From positions 12,490,767 to 12,554,766 of the forward strand of contig NC_056004.1 of NCBI RefSeq assembly GCF_018446385.1: 64,000 nucleotides of DNA, written 5' to 3'. Every line of letters begins with the position of its first letter. The stretch's first letter is position 1. The notes below the pieces were generated by a model. That model saw only the letters and a program-made list of their open reading frames with translations. It did not search any database and was not told where the DNA came from. The translations under genes were made by a program, and so were the position numbers. This document shows, piece after piece, positions 53,621-64,000 of this stretch. The stretch is from Zingiber officinale (lineage: Eukaryota > Streptophyta > Magnoliopsida > Zingiberales > Zingiberaceae).

Positions 53621-55899
53621 CATGGAGGGGTGGCTTCATCCTCAACTCACTCTCCTCCTCTTCTCCTAGAGGTGCCGAGACACTCCCCCTTTCTTTCTTT
53701 CTTTTTGTTGCCGAGCAACACAAGAAGCCTCCTCTTCTTCCTCCTCCTCTCCACCAAAAGACCTAGCCACTTCTTCCTCCATTAGTGCCGAGCAAAGCAA
53801 GCAAGGAAGAAAGGTCCACAAGCAAGTTCTCAACTCTAGGAAACTTAAGCAAAGAAGGTAAGCTTCCCCTCACCTGCGGTACAAGGTTTCCATGTGATTT
53901 TCTGATTCTTTTTCTATGCCTTGAAAGAAAGTTTTCCCCTATGTTTTTATACATATATGATGCATGATCAGAGGTGTATGTAACCCTAGAATTTCAATCA
54001 AAAATATTGTAAATAGGTTAGGAAAATTATTGTCTAACCTAACTAGTGCAAGGTTCCCTCTATGAAATGCTAAGGACCTTCCTATGGTTTTCTTGCTTGG
54101 AAGTTGATTGAAACCAAAAGAACCGCACTCTCATGTTTCGGACAAGAAAGAATTTAGGGTTAGGAGGACCTTGAATTTAAAATAACTATGCTTATATGAC
54201 ATGATATAAAGTTCTTAAGAGTTGTATACTTGTATGTTGAAAGAAACTCATGAACCTTACTCTTAATATTTCGGCCATGGTAAGGTGATGGTTTAGAGAA
54301 GCTTAAACAAAGTTCTAATATGCTCAATGACCTCTGTGATATTATGTTATGAAAGATGATTAATGCTCTCAGGTTTAATTGGAATGTAGAAAATTAGTTA
54401 CATGATTTATGACATGTAAGATCACAAGAGTCCTAGCTTGTTTATGATCCAACTTTGTGTATGATGTTCTTAGTAAATCTTGCTATGAAATTTACTTAGG
54501 TTTCCCATGCTTTAGGTCACTTAAAGGAAGTTTATATTCTATGAATTTCGGCCAAGTAAGGTTTAAAGGACCTAGAGGCCTTGGAAATGAAACCTAAGGG
54601 GTTAAAAGTACTTCTTATGAAAACTTGATAATGTGTGAATGTGATACATGTTGTATGACCTAAATGAATCATTATGTGTTCAGCCATGAAGGGATAGATG
54701 CCCTAGAAACCCTAGAACAAAAATTAAATATGTCTATGCCATGCTGTATGAAAATGATATGATAATAAGTTAGAATGCATGATTGCTTTAGTTACGAAAT
54801 GATATGCATAATGAAGTTATATTATGAAATATGCCATGATGTGTTATAGCATAGAAAATGCTATACATAATGAAAAGGAAGGAAGTTATGTTATGATATG
54901 TGATAGCATAAAGAATGCTATACATAATGAAAAGAAAGGAAGTTATGTTATGATATGTGATAGCATAGAGAATGCTATACATAATGAAAAGAAATGAAAA
55001 GAATAAATGCATGAAAGATTGTTAAGGACATGATATGATAGTTATGCATGATAAGTTATTTTTATGGTTTGTACCAAGGGTGGGCTCCGTAAACGCCCCG
55101 GGGTCGATGGAATAAGACTCGGGCCTCGTCAGTAATGGGCCTTTGAGTGCCCTAGGTCGATGGAGTAAGACTCGGGCCTAGTATGTATGAATGGTAGGGC
55201 TCAAGATTTGCTACCTTGGACCTACGCATTATGTATGTGGTACAAACCGGGATCCCAAATGATGATGATATTAATTTCAAGTACTATTCAGTATAAGTTT
55301 TCAAATTCATGATGCATTGCCTACATTCATATGTGCTTGAATTATATGATGATATGATATAATGTCATGTGATATTATGAGATGAATATGATGCCCTTGT
55401 ATGTCTTATGCTTGTGATTTATTTGATATGATATTCATGCTTCTATGAAATGATATGTGAATAAGAAATATGCATGATATGTTTGAATAGAATGATATGT
55501 TATGTTATGATTAGTTGAGACGATGATATGTTGATCCATTCTTGATATACGATGATTCTCGGTTTTAGTGAGTAGGAAAGGAACTTACTGAGCCATGAGT
55601 GCTCATAGCTTACTTTCCTTGTACCGCAGATAAAAGAGAAAGCCGGATGAACAACGGAGCAGCAGGAGGAGCAGATAGTGATGTGTGTGGTGGTGGCTCG
55701 GCTAAGACGATTCGGACAAATTAATATTTTTAGTTATAAGTTCAATATATGCACATTTGAACAAATCAGAATATGTGATATTATGCTTAATAAATTAAAT
55801 TCTTTAAAGTTTTTAATTCTTCCGCTGCTATAGTAAAACATGTACGTAAGTAGTATAAGAAAGTAGCGCCGCCCTTGGGTAAGAAGGGTGGGCGTTACA

Positions 55900-58580
55900 A
55901 GCTCAATTTAAAAACTAACATGCCTATGATCTCTTCTATGATGTTATATGAATATTTTCCTTGATGTTTATACTTGTATGTTGCTTAGAAATAGTAGGAC
56001 CCTACCCTAAGGTTTCGGCCATGAAGGGATTTAATATCTTAAGGAGGCTCAACCTCAAATCTAGCTTGCTTATGTTGTACCTTATGAAAAGATATGAAGA
56101 TAACATAATGCACTTGAGATTTCATGTTGCTTAGGGTTATGTTTACACATGTTGAACATTCGGCCACCATGGAATGTAGGGCTTAGGCAAGCCTAAATTC
56201 AACCCTAACATGTTTATGTTCCTCCTCATGATATGCTATGAAATTTATAAGGTACTCAAATGCTTGTAAATTCTAGAAGAGGTATCAAGTATGAAGTTTT
56301 CCAAAATATGTTGTGAATGTTCTCTTGATGTTTTATACTTGTATGTTGCTTAGAACTAGTAGGACCCTATCACAAGGTTTCGGCCAATAAGGGATTAAAT
56401 ACCTTAATGAGGCTCAACCTCAAATCTAGCTTGCTTATGTTGTACCTTATGAAAAGATATGAAGATAACATAATGCACTTGAGATTTCATGTTGCTTAGG
56501 GTTATGTTTACACATGTTGAACATTCGACCACCATGAAATGTAGGGCTTAGGCAGCCTAAATTCAACCCTAACATGTTTATGTTTTTCTCTATGATATGC
56601 TATGAAATTTATAGGGTACTCATATGCTTAGAATCTATGCTTTTGTAGCATTCAGCCACTTACACTTGGTGAACTTAGGAAGCTTGAACTTTAACCTAAT
56701 ATGCTCATGTGAATGCCTATGATAAATACATGGAAATTGATTAAGATTCACATGTTTACATGCTATTTGTAACCAAGTTTGGACATTGTATGTTTCGGCC
56801 AAGGTGGGTTTAAAAACCTAGGAAGCATAGAACCTAAATCAAATATGCTTATGATGTTCCTTATGTTAAATGTTATAGAAATGAATGTGGGTTCATATGC
56901 TTGTATGATTTCATGAAACCTAAATGAGCCTATGCATGTTTCGGCCACCCTTAGTGGGTTGAGAATTTAGACTAAGTTATGACTCAATATGTACTTCCCT
57001 TGCCATGATATGAATTAGGAGAAGTTAACTTGTGATCCATGCATGATTATGTTTCTTTTCCTTCCATGATATATTATGTTGCTCGTTTAAGTATGCTTAT
57101 GAACCATGCATGAGAATGATACCTAAAATGGCTATGTGCCCAAGACAAGTATGATGGCTATGTGCCCAAGTATGCATGGCTATGTGCCCATTTATGCATA
57201 CCTTACAAATGACATGAATGATATGAACATGATATGCTATGAATGACATGAATGTGATATGCTATGAATGACATGAACATGATATGCTATGAATGACATG
57301 AACATAATATGCTATGAATGACATGGATAAGATATGCTATGAATGACATGAATATGTTATGAAAAAAAATAGAGATATGATATGACATGTATTTTACTTT
57401 AAATGGCTTGTACCAAAAGGGTGGGCTCCTTATGCGCCCCTAGGTCGAATTACGGGTCTAGTAAAGGGTGGGCTCCTTATGTGCCCCTAGGCCGAGCTAC
57501 GGGCCTAGTTTCCTAGTAGGTTCAAGACTAGCTACCTTGGGTCTACTTAGGATGCGCGCATTATGTATGTATGTGGTACTAAGCCGGGCCCCTTTCATGT
57601 TGAGATTATTTTCAAGTACTATATGATATTGTTTTAAGACATCTCACATATGTCATAAATCATGTTTTGAAAGGCATATTGCACATTACATTTCCCCTGT
57701 TTTAAAGGACATCTTGCATCCATGCTCACGATATGATTAAAAAATAATGCTTACAGATATGCTATGATATGATGCCTTGATGTTATGAAAAGAAATGTCA
57801 TGATGATTTCACTTATGCTCTGGTGTACCTCCATGTTATGATATGATTTATACCATGATATGATGATTTCTTATGTTGATATATGATTACCATGATATGA
57901 TGATTTCTTATGTTATGATATGATTTATACCATGATATGATGACTTCTTATGTTGAGATATGATTACCATGATATGATGATTTCTTATGTTATGATATGT
58001 TTTATGCCATGATATGATGATATTTGTACCATGATAAGATTTATGCCATAATATGTTGTTTTACTTTACGTTATGTTATTATTAAGATTCATGCCATGAT
58101 ATGATATGTTTTAATTACCTGATGATATGAGCACCATTTATTCTATAATGTATGTTATGAAGATGTTACATGATACGTTGGTTTTTGTGAGTAGAAAATG
58201 ATCTCACTAAGCCTTGACTGCTTACTGATACTTTTCCTTGTACCGCAGATAAAGGTAAAGAATGGATAAACTAGAGGAGCAGCAGAAAGGGACAAGAGAT
58301 GTTGATGGTGACTTGGCTAAAGAAATAAAATGACCTACTTAAGTGAACTTATGAATAAAATGTTATGTTATGTTGATGTCTTTCATGATTTCGTATGCAT
58401 GTGTTAGAAATGAATACTATGACTATTTAAGTTGAACCATGTTATTTCATACTCTATGCTTAGAAACATAGACATGCTTCTGCTGTATGTACGTATGAAT
58501 GTTTAAGTTTACTAAGTCTAAGGGTAAGGAAGTAACCCCGCCCTCACTAGGCAGGAGTGGTAAAAGGGGCGGGCGTTACA
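55900..58580 (+). other. Remainder of the outer solo LTR
   Basis: A block of about 420 bp is duplicated in tandem here (around 55915-56220 and 56270-56600: GGTTTCGGCCATGAAGGG, AGATTTCATGTTGCTTAGGG). Short tandem units around ATGCTATGAATGACATGA follow at 57210-57350 and TTATGATATGATTTATACC at 57835-58020. No gene is present. Confidence 0.75.
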
Positions 58581-58585
58581 GCAGA

Positions 58586-59603
58586 TTCAACAACGACATG
58601 TGATCGAGGTAGTAGTAGGTATCACGGCACGGTAGGCATTAGAGTTGACGTAATTTAGATCTAATCTAAATGATGATGCGTATCAAATACTTGATTTAGA
58701 TCTAATCTAATCGTGGGGTGCATCATGTGCACGATTTAGATCTAATCTAATCGCTAGGCACTAATTAACTACTTAATTAAACATGCATCACATACATATA
58801 AGCAATTAATTAAATTATTTTGTGATTGTGTCATGGCCCTACTACGATCTTCTCAAGCCAATGAGAAGATCGGATGGTCAACATAAGGTCAACAACTTCT
58901 CAAGCTTCTTCCTTTGACCACCTTGTGTTGCTCGCGCCCTCCTCGTATCTCCGTCTCGTGTGGACCTTCCATCGCTTCAAAATTTACATTACAATTTTGA
59001 AACTCAAGTTACATTCGAGTCTAAATGTAATTTAAAACCAGAATATAAGAGAAAGACACGACGCGCAGGTCGTGAAAATAAAATAAAATACAGCACGCAC
59101 ATCACATAACGGCACGTAGGCCGTATTATGAATTACAACACATTTCCAAATCCAATTTGGGTCTTTTGTGCCATGACTATCACAAAATTAATATATAATT
59201 CTAAATTATATATTTTTCATAATTTTCTGTAATTTTCATAATTTTTACAATTTTATGAGTAAATTTTTCTCGGCGGTCCCGTTTAGCGTTTTTGGGCGCA
59301 ATCGCGGAACGAATCCCCTTGCGGGGCCAGGGGCAGCACCCCTACCCATGATCTAACCATCGTGAGGGTTCCTTTGTGATCTAACAGCACCTAAGCCCAC
59401 TGTCCCAAAAAGTTTTGGGGCGAAACCAAGCCGTTTTGGAAAAATCTTCCCGGTAGCCGAAGCCTACAAGTGCCGAAACACTTGTGCTTTGCTTCTACGA
59501 GAAAATTACCCATAAAAATCATAAAAAAACCAAATTTACAGAATATTACAGAACCTTTAATTTTTCATAAAAATCAAATTAAACTCATACAAGCTTCGCA
59601 CGT
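58586..59603 (-). other. Leader of F next to the PBS
   Basis: No protein. A three-copy tandem repeat around GATTTAGATCTAATCTAA lies at 58650-58765. The stretch 59270-59480 is GC-richer. No gene is seen. Confidence 0.65.
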
Positions 59604-59616
59604 GGCTCTGATACCA
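59604..59616 (-). promoter_or_regulatory. Primer binding site of F
   Basis: TGGTATCAGAGCC on the minus strand, one base after the LTR end CCAACA. It is complementary to initiator tRNA-Met. Confidence 0.9.
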
Positions 59617-59617
59617 C

Positions 59618-61436
59618 TGTTGGGTTTTTCGGGCCGCGGAAACCCCGAAAGCCCCAGCCACCGGATCCGTGCAAAGAAAAACTTTCTAAAATACAAGTAC
59701 GAGTTTCAAAACTTCGATCTACCATAGATCTACAAAGGGGAAACCTTTTATACCTTTGAAGCGCACCCTACGCAAGTCCCGCTCGTCCAAGGTGTCGGAT
59801 CTCTAGACCGTCAAGCGTACGGTCCTCTAGAAGTATCCACACGAACAATCCTTGATGGAGAAGACCAAACAAAGGTGTGCTAGCACCTTGTCTTGTTCGG
59901 CCAAGAGAGGAGGAGAGGGAGAAGGGAGAGCTCAAGGAAGAGGAAGATGTGAATGCACTTGAATGAGAAAAATGAATTCTCTTCACATTCAAAAGTGTCC
60001 GGCCACTTCCCAAGTGTAACCCCCAAATTTTGCATTAAGTGCAATTGGTGTGAAGCCATTAAAGAGAATGGCTTTGTAACTTCCATGAGGTGGCACCCCA
60101 TGATGATGTGGAATAACATCATTAGTCCACATCAATGCCAACTCACCAATGAGGTGGCATAAAGTCAAGTCAAACTTGACTTTTCCATCTTCCTCTCAAG
60201 TCAAGTCAAACTTGACCAAATCTCATCCATGGTTGATCTAATCTAACCACTTGATTCAAGCCAACTTAATATAATGAATCTAATTCATTAAATTAAGTTG
60301 ATCCAATGAGTCATAATCTAAATTAGACTCATTGAATACATGAATCAACTTGAGTCTAACTCAATTAGCCCAATTTGGATTACTCTTAATCTAATTTGAT
60401 TCATCAAATGAATCTAATCCTCTTGGTTCATCATATGAACATAATCTCCATCTAATTGTCCTTAGTGTGTGACCCTATAGGTTCTTGTAACGTTGGCAAT
60501 TCCCCTAAACCCATTTAGGAGCATAAGTAATGAGCGGTATCTAGCAACACATCATTACTACCCAAGTTACAAGAATGTTGAGATCCAACATCACCTTGTG
60601 ACTACTAATTGTGACTTCTCACAATATATGACAAGTGTCCTTCTATCCTAGACATCTAGATTGATCAATGTGAGGTATAGACCGTGTCATCCTCTGACCA
60701 ATCTAAATCTTGAACTCCAAGTAGACCCACTAAACAAATGAGCTCAATATCTTATATTGACTCGTTTGGGCATGGTCATGCACTTCGTGGTCTCACTCTA
60801 TCAAGAATATCGATGTCGCTCCCGTCATATAGGAGGGATAGATCCCGTCTACATCACTCACACCCCTCCGCATAATTTGTTACATACCCAGTAATCGCCT
60901 TTATAGTCCACCCAGTTACGGGTGACGTTTGACGAAACCAAAGCACATAACTCCTTATGTAGGGATCCATGGTGACTTCAGGTCTAAGGACTAGTAGTCA
61001 TACTAATAGCCACATGAGAAAGTATATGACACGCATATAACGATCCATAATACTTTCTCATGGCGGGTCATTCAGTATACATTCTCTAATGCATACCCAT
61101 GTGTCAACTTGATATCTCCATATCCATGACTTGTGAGATTAAGTCATCGAGTTTACCTACATGCTAGTCTTATTGCATTAACATTGTCCCTGAATGTTAA
61201 TACTCGACTAGGAATGATTAAGAGTAGTGTTCCCTATATCATCTCACTATCGGTTCAACTAACTGATTGATATAGGTGAGAACCTTCTACTTAAGGATGC
61301 TATTATACTTAGTTTATTTGGCACTAATACAAGTAAGTATAATAACCAAAACAAATGCCTTTTATTTATATAGAATATGATACAACAAGTCCAAATTACA
61401 ATCATCAAATGATTGGCTCTAGAGCTCTAGCTAACA
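59618..61436 (-). repeat. 5' LTR of F
   Basis: 1819 bp, from TGTTAGCTAG on the minus strand to CCAACA. Related to the solo LTR G along most of its length, with indels. Confidence 0.9.
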
Positions 61437-61586
61437 CTTTGAGCAACACCGATTTTGAAAAGAATTAGCATTTTAGCTACTAAGCTAATTTCTAATTGAC
61501 TCCGAAAAAAAAACCAAAAAATACCACGAAAGAATGTTTTGAATGGTGGTTGCACCAATTCAAAACGACCCCCCTCTGATACCAAT
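61437..61586 (-). promoter_or_regulatory. 5' leader start and PBS of C
   Basis: On the minus strand TTGGTATCAGAGG follows the LTR; TGGTATCAGAG at 61584-61574 is the initiator tRNA-Met PBS. The leader then runs to 61437, where F is inserted. Confidence 0.85.
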
Positions 61587-62805
61587 TGTTGGATCGAGAC
61601 GCGCTAGAGGGGGGGTGAATAGCGCTCGCGGCTATTTCATTTTTCGAATCCGTAAATCATACGAGAAACTAACAGAATAATAAGCAGCGGAATAAAACAG
61701 TCAAACACAGAGACACAAGGAATTACTTCGTTCGGAGCCTAAGGCGACTCCTACTCGAAGGCCCGCGATCCTTGATCGCTTTCCGTGGACAACAACTATA
61801 ATTTCGAACAGAGTACAAGTATTGCAAATAAATACAGTAGAAATAAATGCGATTATACCGACAACAGTATTGAAACCACAAGTTATAGAGCTCCGGGTCG
61901 TCGAAATGTTGCAGCAGCACTTCGGAATGAACTTGTTAGCAGCACGTTGAAGAAAGAAAGCCTCAAACTTGGTTGTTTAAGGTGCTGCTTGAAACCCCCT
62001 TATAAAGGGTGTTCAAGGCGCCTTGAAGGCTGTTCAAGGTGCCACCATGCTGCCGAGTCTTCCGCGTGGATCAAACTTGAAATGGTCGAAGTTCATCTGC
62101 TTAAGGCGCCTTATGCCCTATCCAAGGTGCCTTATACCTCCTCCAAGGCGCCTCCATGGGTGCTTCGCAGCCAGCTCCTGCTTTGCACCCAAGGCGCCTC
62201 CAAGCTCAATGGAGGCGCCTCGGACACTGTTCATCCGAGGAAAAACTTCATTATTTTGTACCTGCAAGACATGTTAGTCCCAAACAATATCCTGCAACAC
62301 AAAGTCAGCATCAGCATGAATATGATAAAGAATATTATGACAGTCTCCGGACTGTCCGGGTCTGACTTCATATTTTCGTCCGGAAACCCTAGGTCGACCC
62401 GACGCCTACTATTCCCTCTACGGGGAACTCGTCCTCACCTACTCCACTCAAAAGATTTACCTGTTGCCAGTGCGATCCTCCAGATCGACTGGACTTTTGC
62501 TCAGCACTCGACGCTTCCTGACTTTCTGCTGGACATCCGCTTCCCGGCTAGTCCAGTCTTTCACCTGGTTCACGACACCAGGACTTTCCACCTAGGGTTG
62601 CCACCCCCTAGGACTTTTTCCTGAAGCCATCGACCTGCCAAGACTTTTCCGCATAGGGTTACCACCCCCTATGACCTAGGGTTTTCAGCTAGGACTTTCC
62701 TGAAATTCTCAAACATACTTGTTAGATCACAAAACACCTTAACTTTTGAATCCTTTGCCATTATCAAAACACGAGTTTGATCATTGGATGCTTCCCGCAT
62801 CAACA
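61587..62805 (-). repeat. 5' LTR of C
   Basis: 1219 bp, the partner of 6832-8075. Differences include a deletion in the palindrome cluster and an insertion near 62530. It contains GGCGCC palindromes at 62015-62221. It rejoins the LTR of B at 62806. Confidence 0.88.
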
Positions 62806-64000
62806 AGTATTAGTTTTCATTTGCTTTCCTTATGAGTTTATTGAGCATGGTTAGCTTTATTTCCAGCATACAGATTTATTCTTGTATATCATGAGTATGC
62901 AGTTTATTTTAGTGCTTTGCTATTAGATGAGCATGAGTAGCTTTGCTTTTAGCATTTCAGTTTTAGCATCCTTTGTATCTTATGCACTTTCGAGTTTTTG
63001 TGAGATAGTTTAGTACTTACTAAGCGTTTCGCTTATAGATCTACTTTCCTCCTACTGCAGATAAAGGAAAAGCTAAAGTATATGAAGGAAGGCGACAAGG
63101 AGATGCGTGATGGATGTGTGTGATGTTTGGATCTATGGAAGCTTGGGACCTTGCTAAAGGATTTAAATGTATTCTTGTTAAGAATCTAATAAGAGTTTAA
63201 TAGAAGTTTTCTTTTAATTGCTAAAGAAATTAGAGAACCACACATGTTATTTTATATTGCTGGATTTGATTTAGTCTTACCTTTTTCTATTAGTAAGTGC
63301 TGATTTAGTTCAATTTCCTTAAGCAGATACAGATTTGATTTTTGTTCAGTTTTGTACCTCCCAATTGCACCTGCTAGTTTAATTCCTTCTTACATGTTCC
63401 ATAATCTGTTTAATACTCTAATTAGTGCCATAAATTGTGAAATTGGTTTATTTTTGGTTGCTGGATTAATAGCTTTTCGATTCTGCTGGAATTGGCTACC
63501 TTTATTAATGTTGACATTATGCTAAATTGATGCTGGGAAAAAGGACCAGCGAAGGCGGTTTAGTGTTTATGAAAGAAAAATATTAGGATGTAGTTTACTG
63601 CTATCGTTTTGTTCCTTTGCACCTTCTTAGTGGTAGAGGGTAACTCGTATATTGGATTAGGTTAAGGTTCCACATTTGCTTGGTTTAATGTTTCCTTATT
63701 GATGATTAAAGGTTTGGCTGTTAATGAATTGTTATGCATGCAGTATTAGTAGGAACAGCCATGACCGATTTATGCAGAGGTATATACATGCATACAAATT
63801 TTAAATGCTATTATGGAAACATGCTAATACACCTTGGTATGATTGATAGGCTTGGTTGATGGCAGCACTGAAAATAATTAGCAGTAATGCAGCATGCCTT
63901 AAAAAAAAAACAATATATATCATGTCAAGTTTACTATCTTTAAAGTAAAGCAATATCAGTTAAGTAGAATGAGTAGTTAAGTAGCGTCCTCACTTAGAGA
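62806..64000 (+). repeat. 3' LTR of B, second segment
   Basis: Matches 15605-15870 of the D LTR, including the GAGTTTTTGTGAGATAG block and the acceptor-like TTTCCTCCTACTGCAG ending at 63060. After that it is diverged, and the end TTACA is not reached in the window. The last 900 bp has no gene and only AT-rich LTR sequence. Confidence 0.82.

Larger units (their letters stand above)
52914..55899 (+). repeat. Inner solo LTR nested in the outer solo LTR
   Basis: TGTAACACCC at 52914 to GGGCGTTACA at 55899, 2986 bp, with perfect AGCTC duplications (52909-52913 and 55900-55904). It has two degenerate antisense tRNA-like modules, a TATA box (TATAAATAGG, 53611-53620), a donor at 53858 and an acceptor ending at 55629. 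Confidence 0.92.
51930..58580 (+). repeat. Outer solo LTR, chromovirus type, in the leader of F
   Basis: TGTAACACCC at 51930 to GGGCGTTACA at 58580, with perfect GCAGA duplications (51925-51929 and 58581-58585). Without the nested LTR it is about 3.66 kb. It belongs to a family related to but distinct from B/D (TGTAACACCC rather than TGTAACGACC). It carries an antisense tRNA-like module, a donor at 52643 and an acceptor ending at 58248. Inside the interval are many ATGATATG-rich tandem words (57230-58110). Confidence 0.92.
47521..61436 (-). mobile_element. Element F: Ty1/copia retrotransposon, 3' end lost
   Basis: 5' LTR at 59618-61436, PBS at 59604-59616 (initiator tRNA-Met), a leader split by a nested pair of solo LTRs, and a gag-pol gene at 51457-47521. 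The 3' end of pol, PPT and 3' LTR are absent because element E adjoins at 47520. The base after the LTR begins CTTTG (61437-61441), the expected target duplication, but its partner is lost. Confidence 0.88.
6832..62805 (-). mobile_element. Element C: SIRE-like LTR element split by about 47 kb of later insertions
   Basis: Two closely similar LTRs of about 1.2 kb (6832-8075 and 61587-62805) begin TGTTGGATCG and end CATCAACA in plus-strand reading. On the minus strand a PBS matching initiator tRNA-Met (TGGTATCAGAG) follows the right LTR and a PPT precedes the left LTR, so both belong to one minus-strand element. The outer flanks rejoin the LTR of B. What remains inside is a short 5' leader, a gag tail, AT-rich repeats and one accessory ORF. 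No protease, integrase or reverse transcriptase is visible. Confidence 0.8.
2848..64000 (+). mobile_element. Element B: Tekay-like chromovirus, outermost host of the nest
   Basis: B is visible as a pol remnant (2848-4560), a PPT, and a 3' LTR split into 4628-6831 and 62806-64000. Alignment by eye with D shows the same RNase H, integrase and chromodomain-like tail. The long LTR starting TGTAACGACC and the C-terminal motif pattern LRNK..PLVKV.W fit the Tekay/Del clade. It continues beyond the window. Elements A and C are inserted in it. Confidence 0.85.

Noticed and set aside
61785..62624. 279-residue open frame in the right LTR of C
   Set aside because: The matching region of the left LTR (7031-7834) is broken into several frames, and no domain is visible. 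It is a chance frame in a GC-rich LTR on the non-transcribed strand.

Overview
This window is a nested stack of plant transposable elements. I found no host gene. The families present are Tekay/Del-type chromoviruses, SIRE-like and Tork-like Ty1/copia elements, an Athila-type element and a CACTA (En/Spm) DNA transposon. Together they point to a large-genome flowering plant. I suspect a monocot, but nothing here proves it.

Layout. The outermost host is a Tekay-like gypsy element B (+ strand). Its pol remnant is at 2848-4560 and its 3' LTR starts at 4628, is split at 6831, and resumes at 62806 through the window end. A SIRE-like copia element A (window start to 2847) sits in B's pol. Element C (6832-62805, minus strand) sits in B's LTR. 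C has LTRs at both ends, a PBS at 61574-61584, a PPT at 8076-8093, a gag tail and one accessory ORF (9565-10722). All else lies inside C. D (13397-36349) is a Tekay-like element whose 5' LTR holds a 13 kb CACTA transposon (15931-28916), and that transposon holds a solo LTR (16381-19643). F (47521-61436, minus strand) is a copia element with a nearly open gag-pol. Its leader is split by a solo LTR (51930-58580) that itself contains another solo LTR (52914-55899). E (36350-47520, minus strand) is an Athila-type element with gag, protease and an ATHILA ORF-1-like gene but no reverse transcriptase or integrase. A copia solo LTR (43289-45277) sits in E's gag. Several branches are five levels deep, and five-base target duplications support most insertions.

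Genes. The best preserved is the CACTA transposase. A four-exon model at 26540-22982 gives an open 1086-codon TNP2-like protein. Beside it is an eight-exon TnpA-like gene (22807-19803) with one in-frame stop. The copia gag-pol in F carries two nonsense codons, and the ATHILA ORF-1-like gene in E carries one. The chromovirus pol genes are clearly dead.

Non-coding structure is the most unusual content. (1) Elements A, C and E carry arrays of short inverted repeats in the LTR and again inside the element. In A the two arms change together, often with G-T wobble pairs, so hairpin pairing is kept while sequence drifts. (2) The U3 part of every chromovirus-type LTR carries one or two antisense tRNA-like modules with A and B boxes, several spaced exactly 44 nt. 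(3) The same LTRs share a conserved splice donor and acceptor bracketing an approximately 2 to 6 kb interval. (4) The CACTA transposon is flanked by a 91 bp duplication and lacks its outermost left terminus, which suggests repair after one-ended cleavage.
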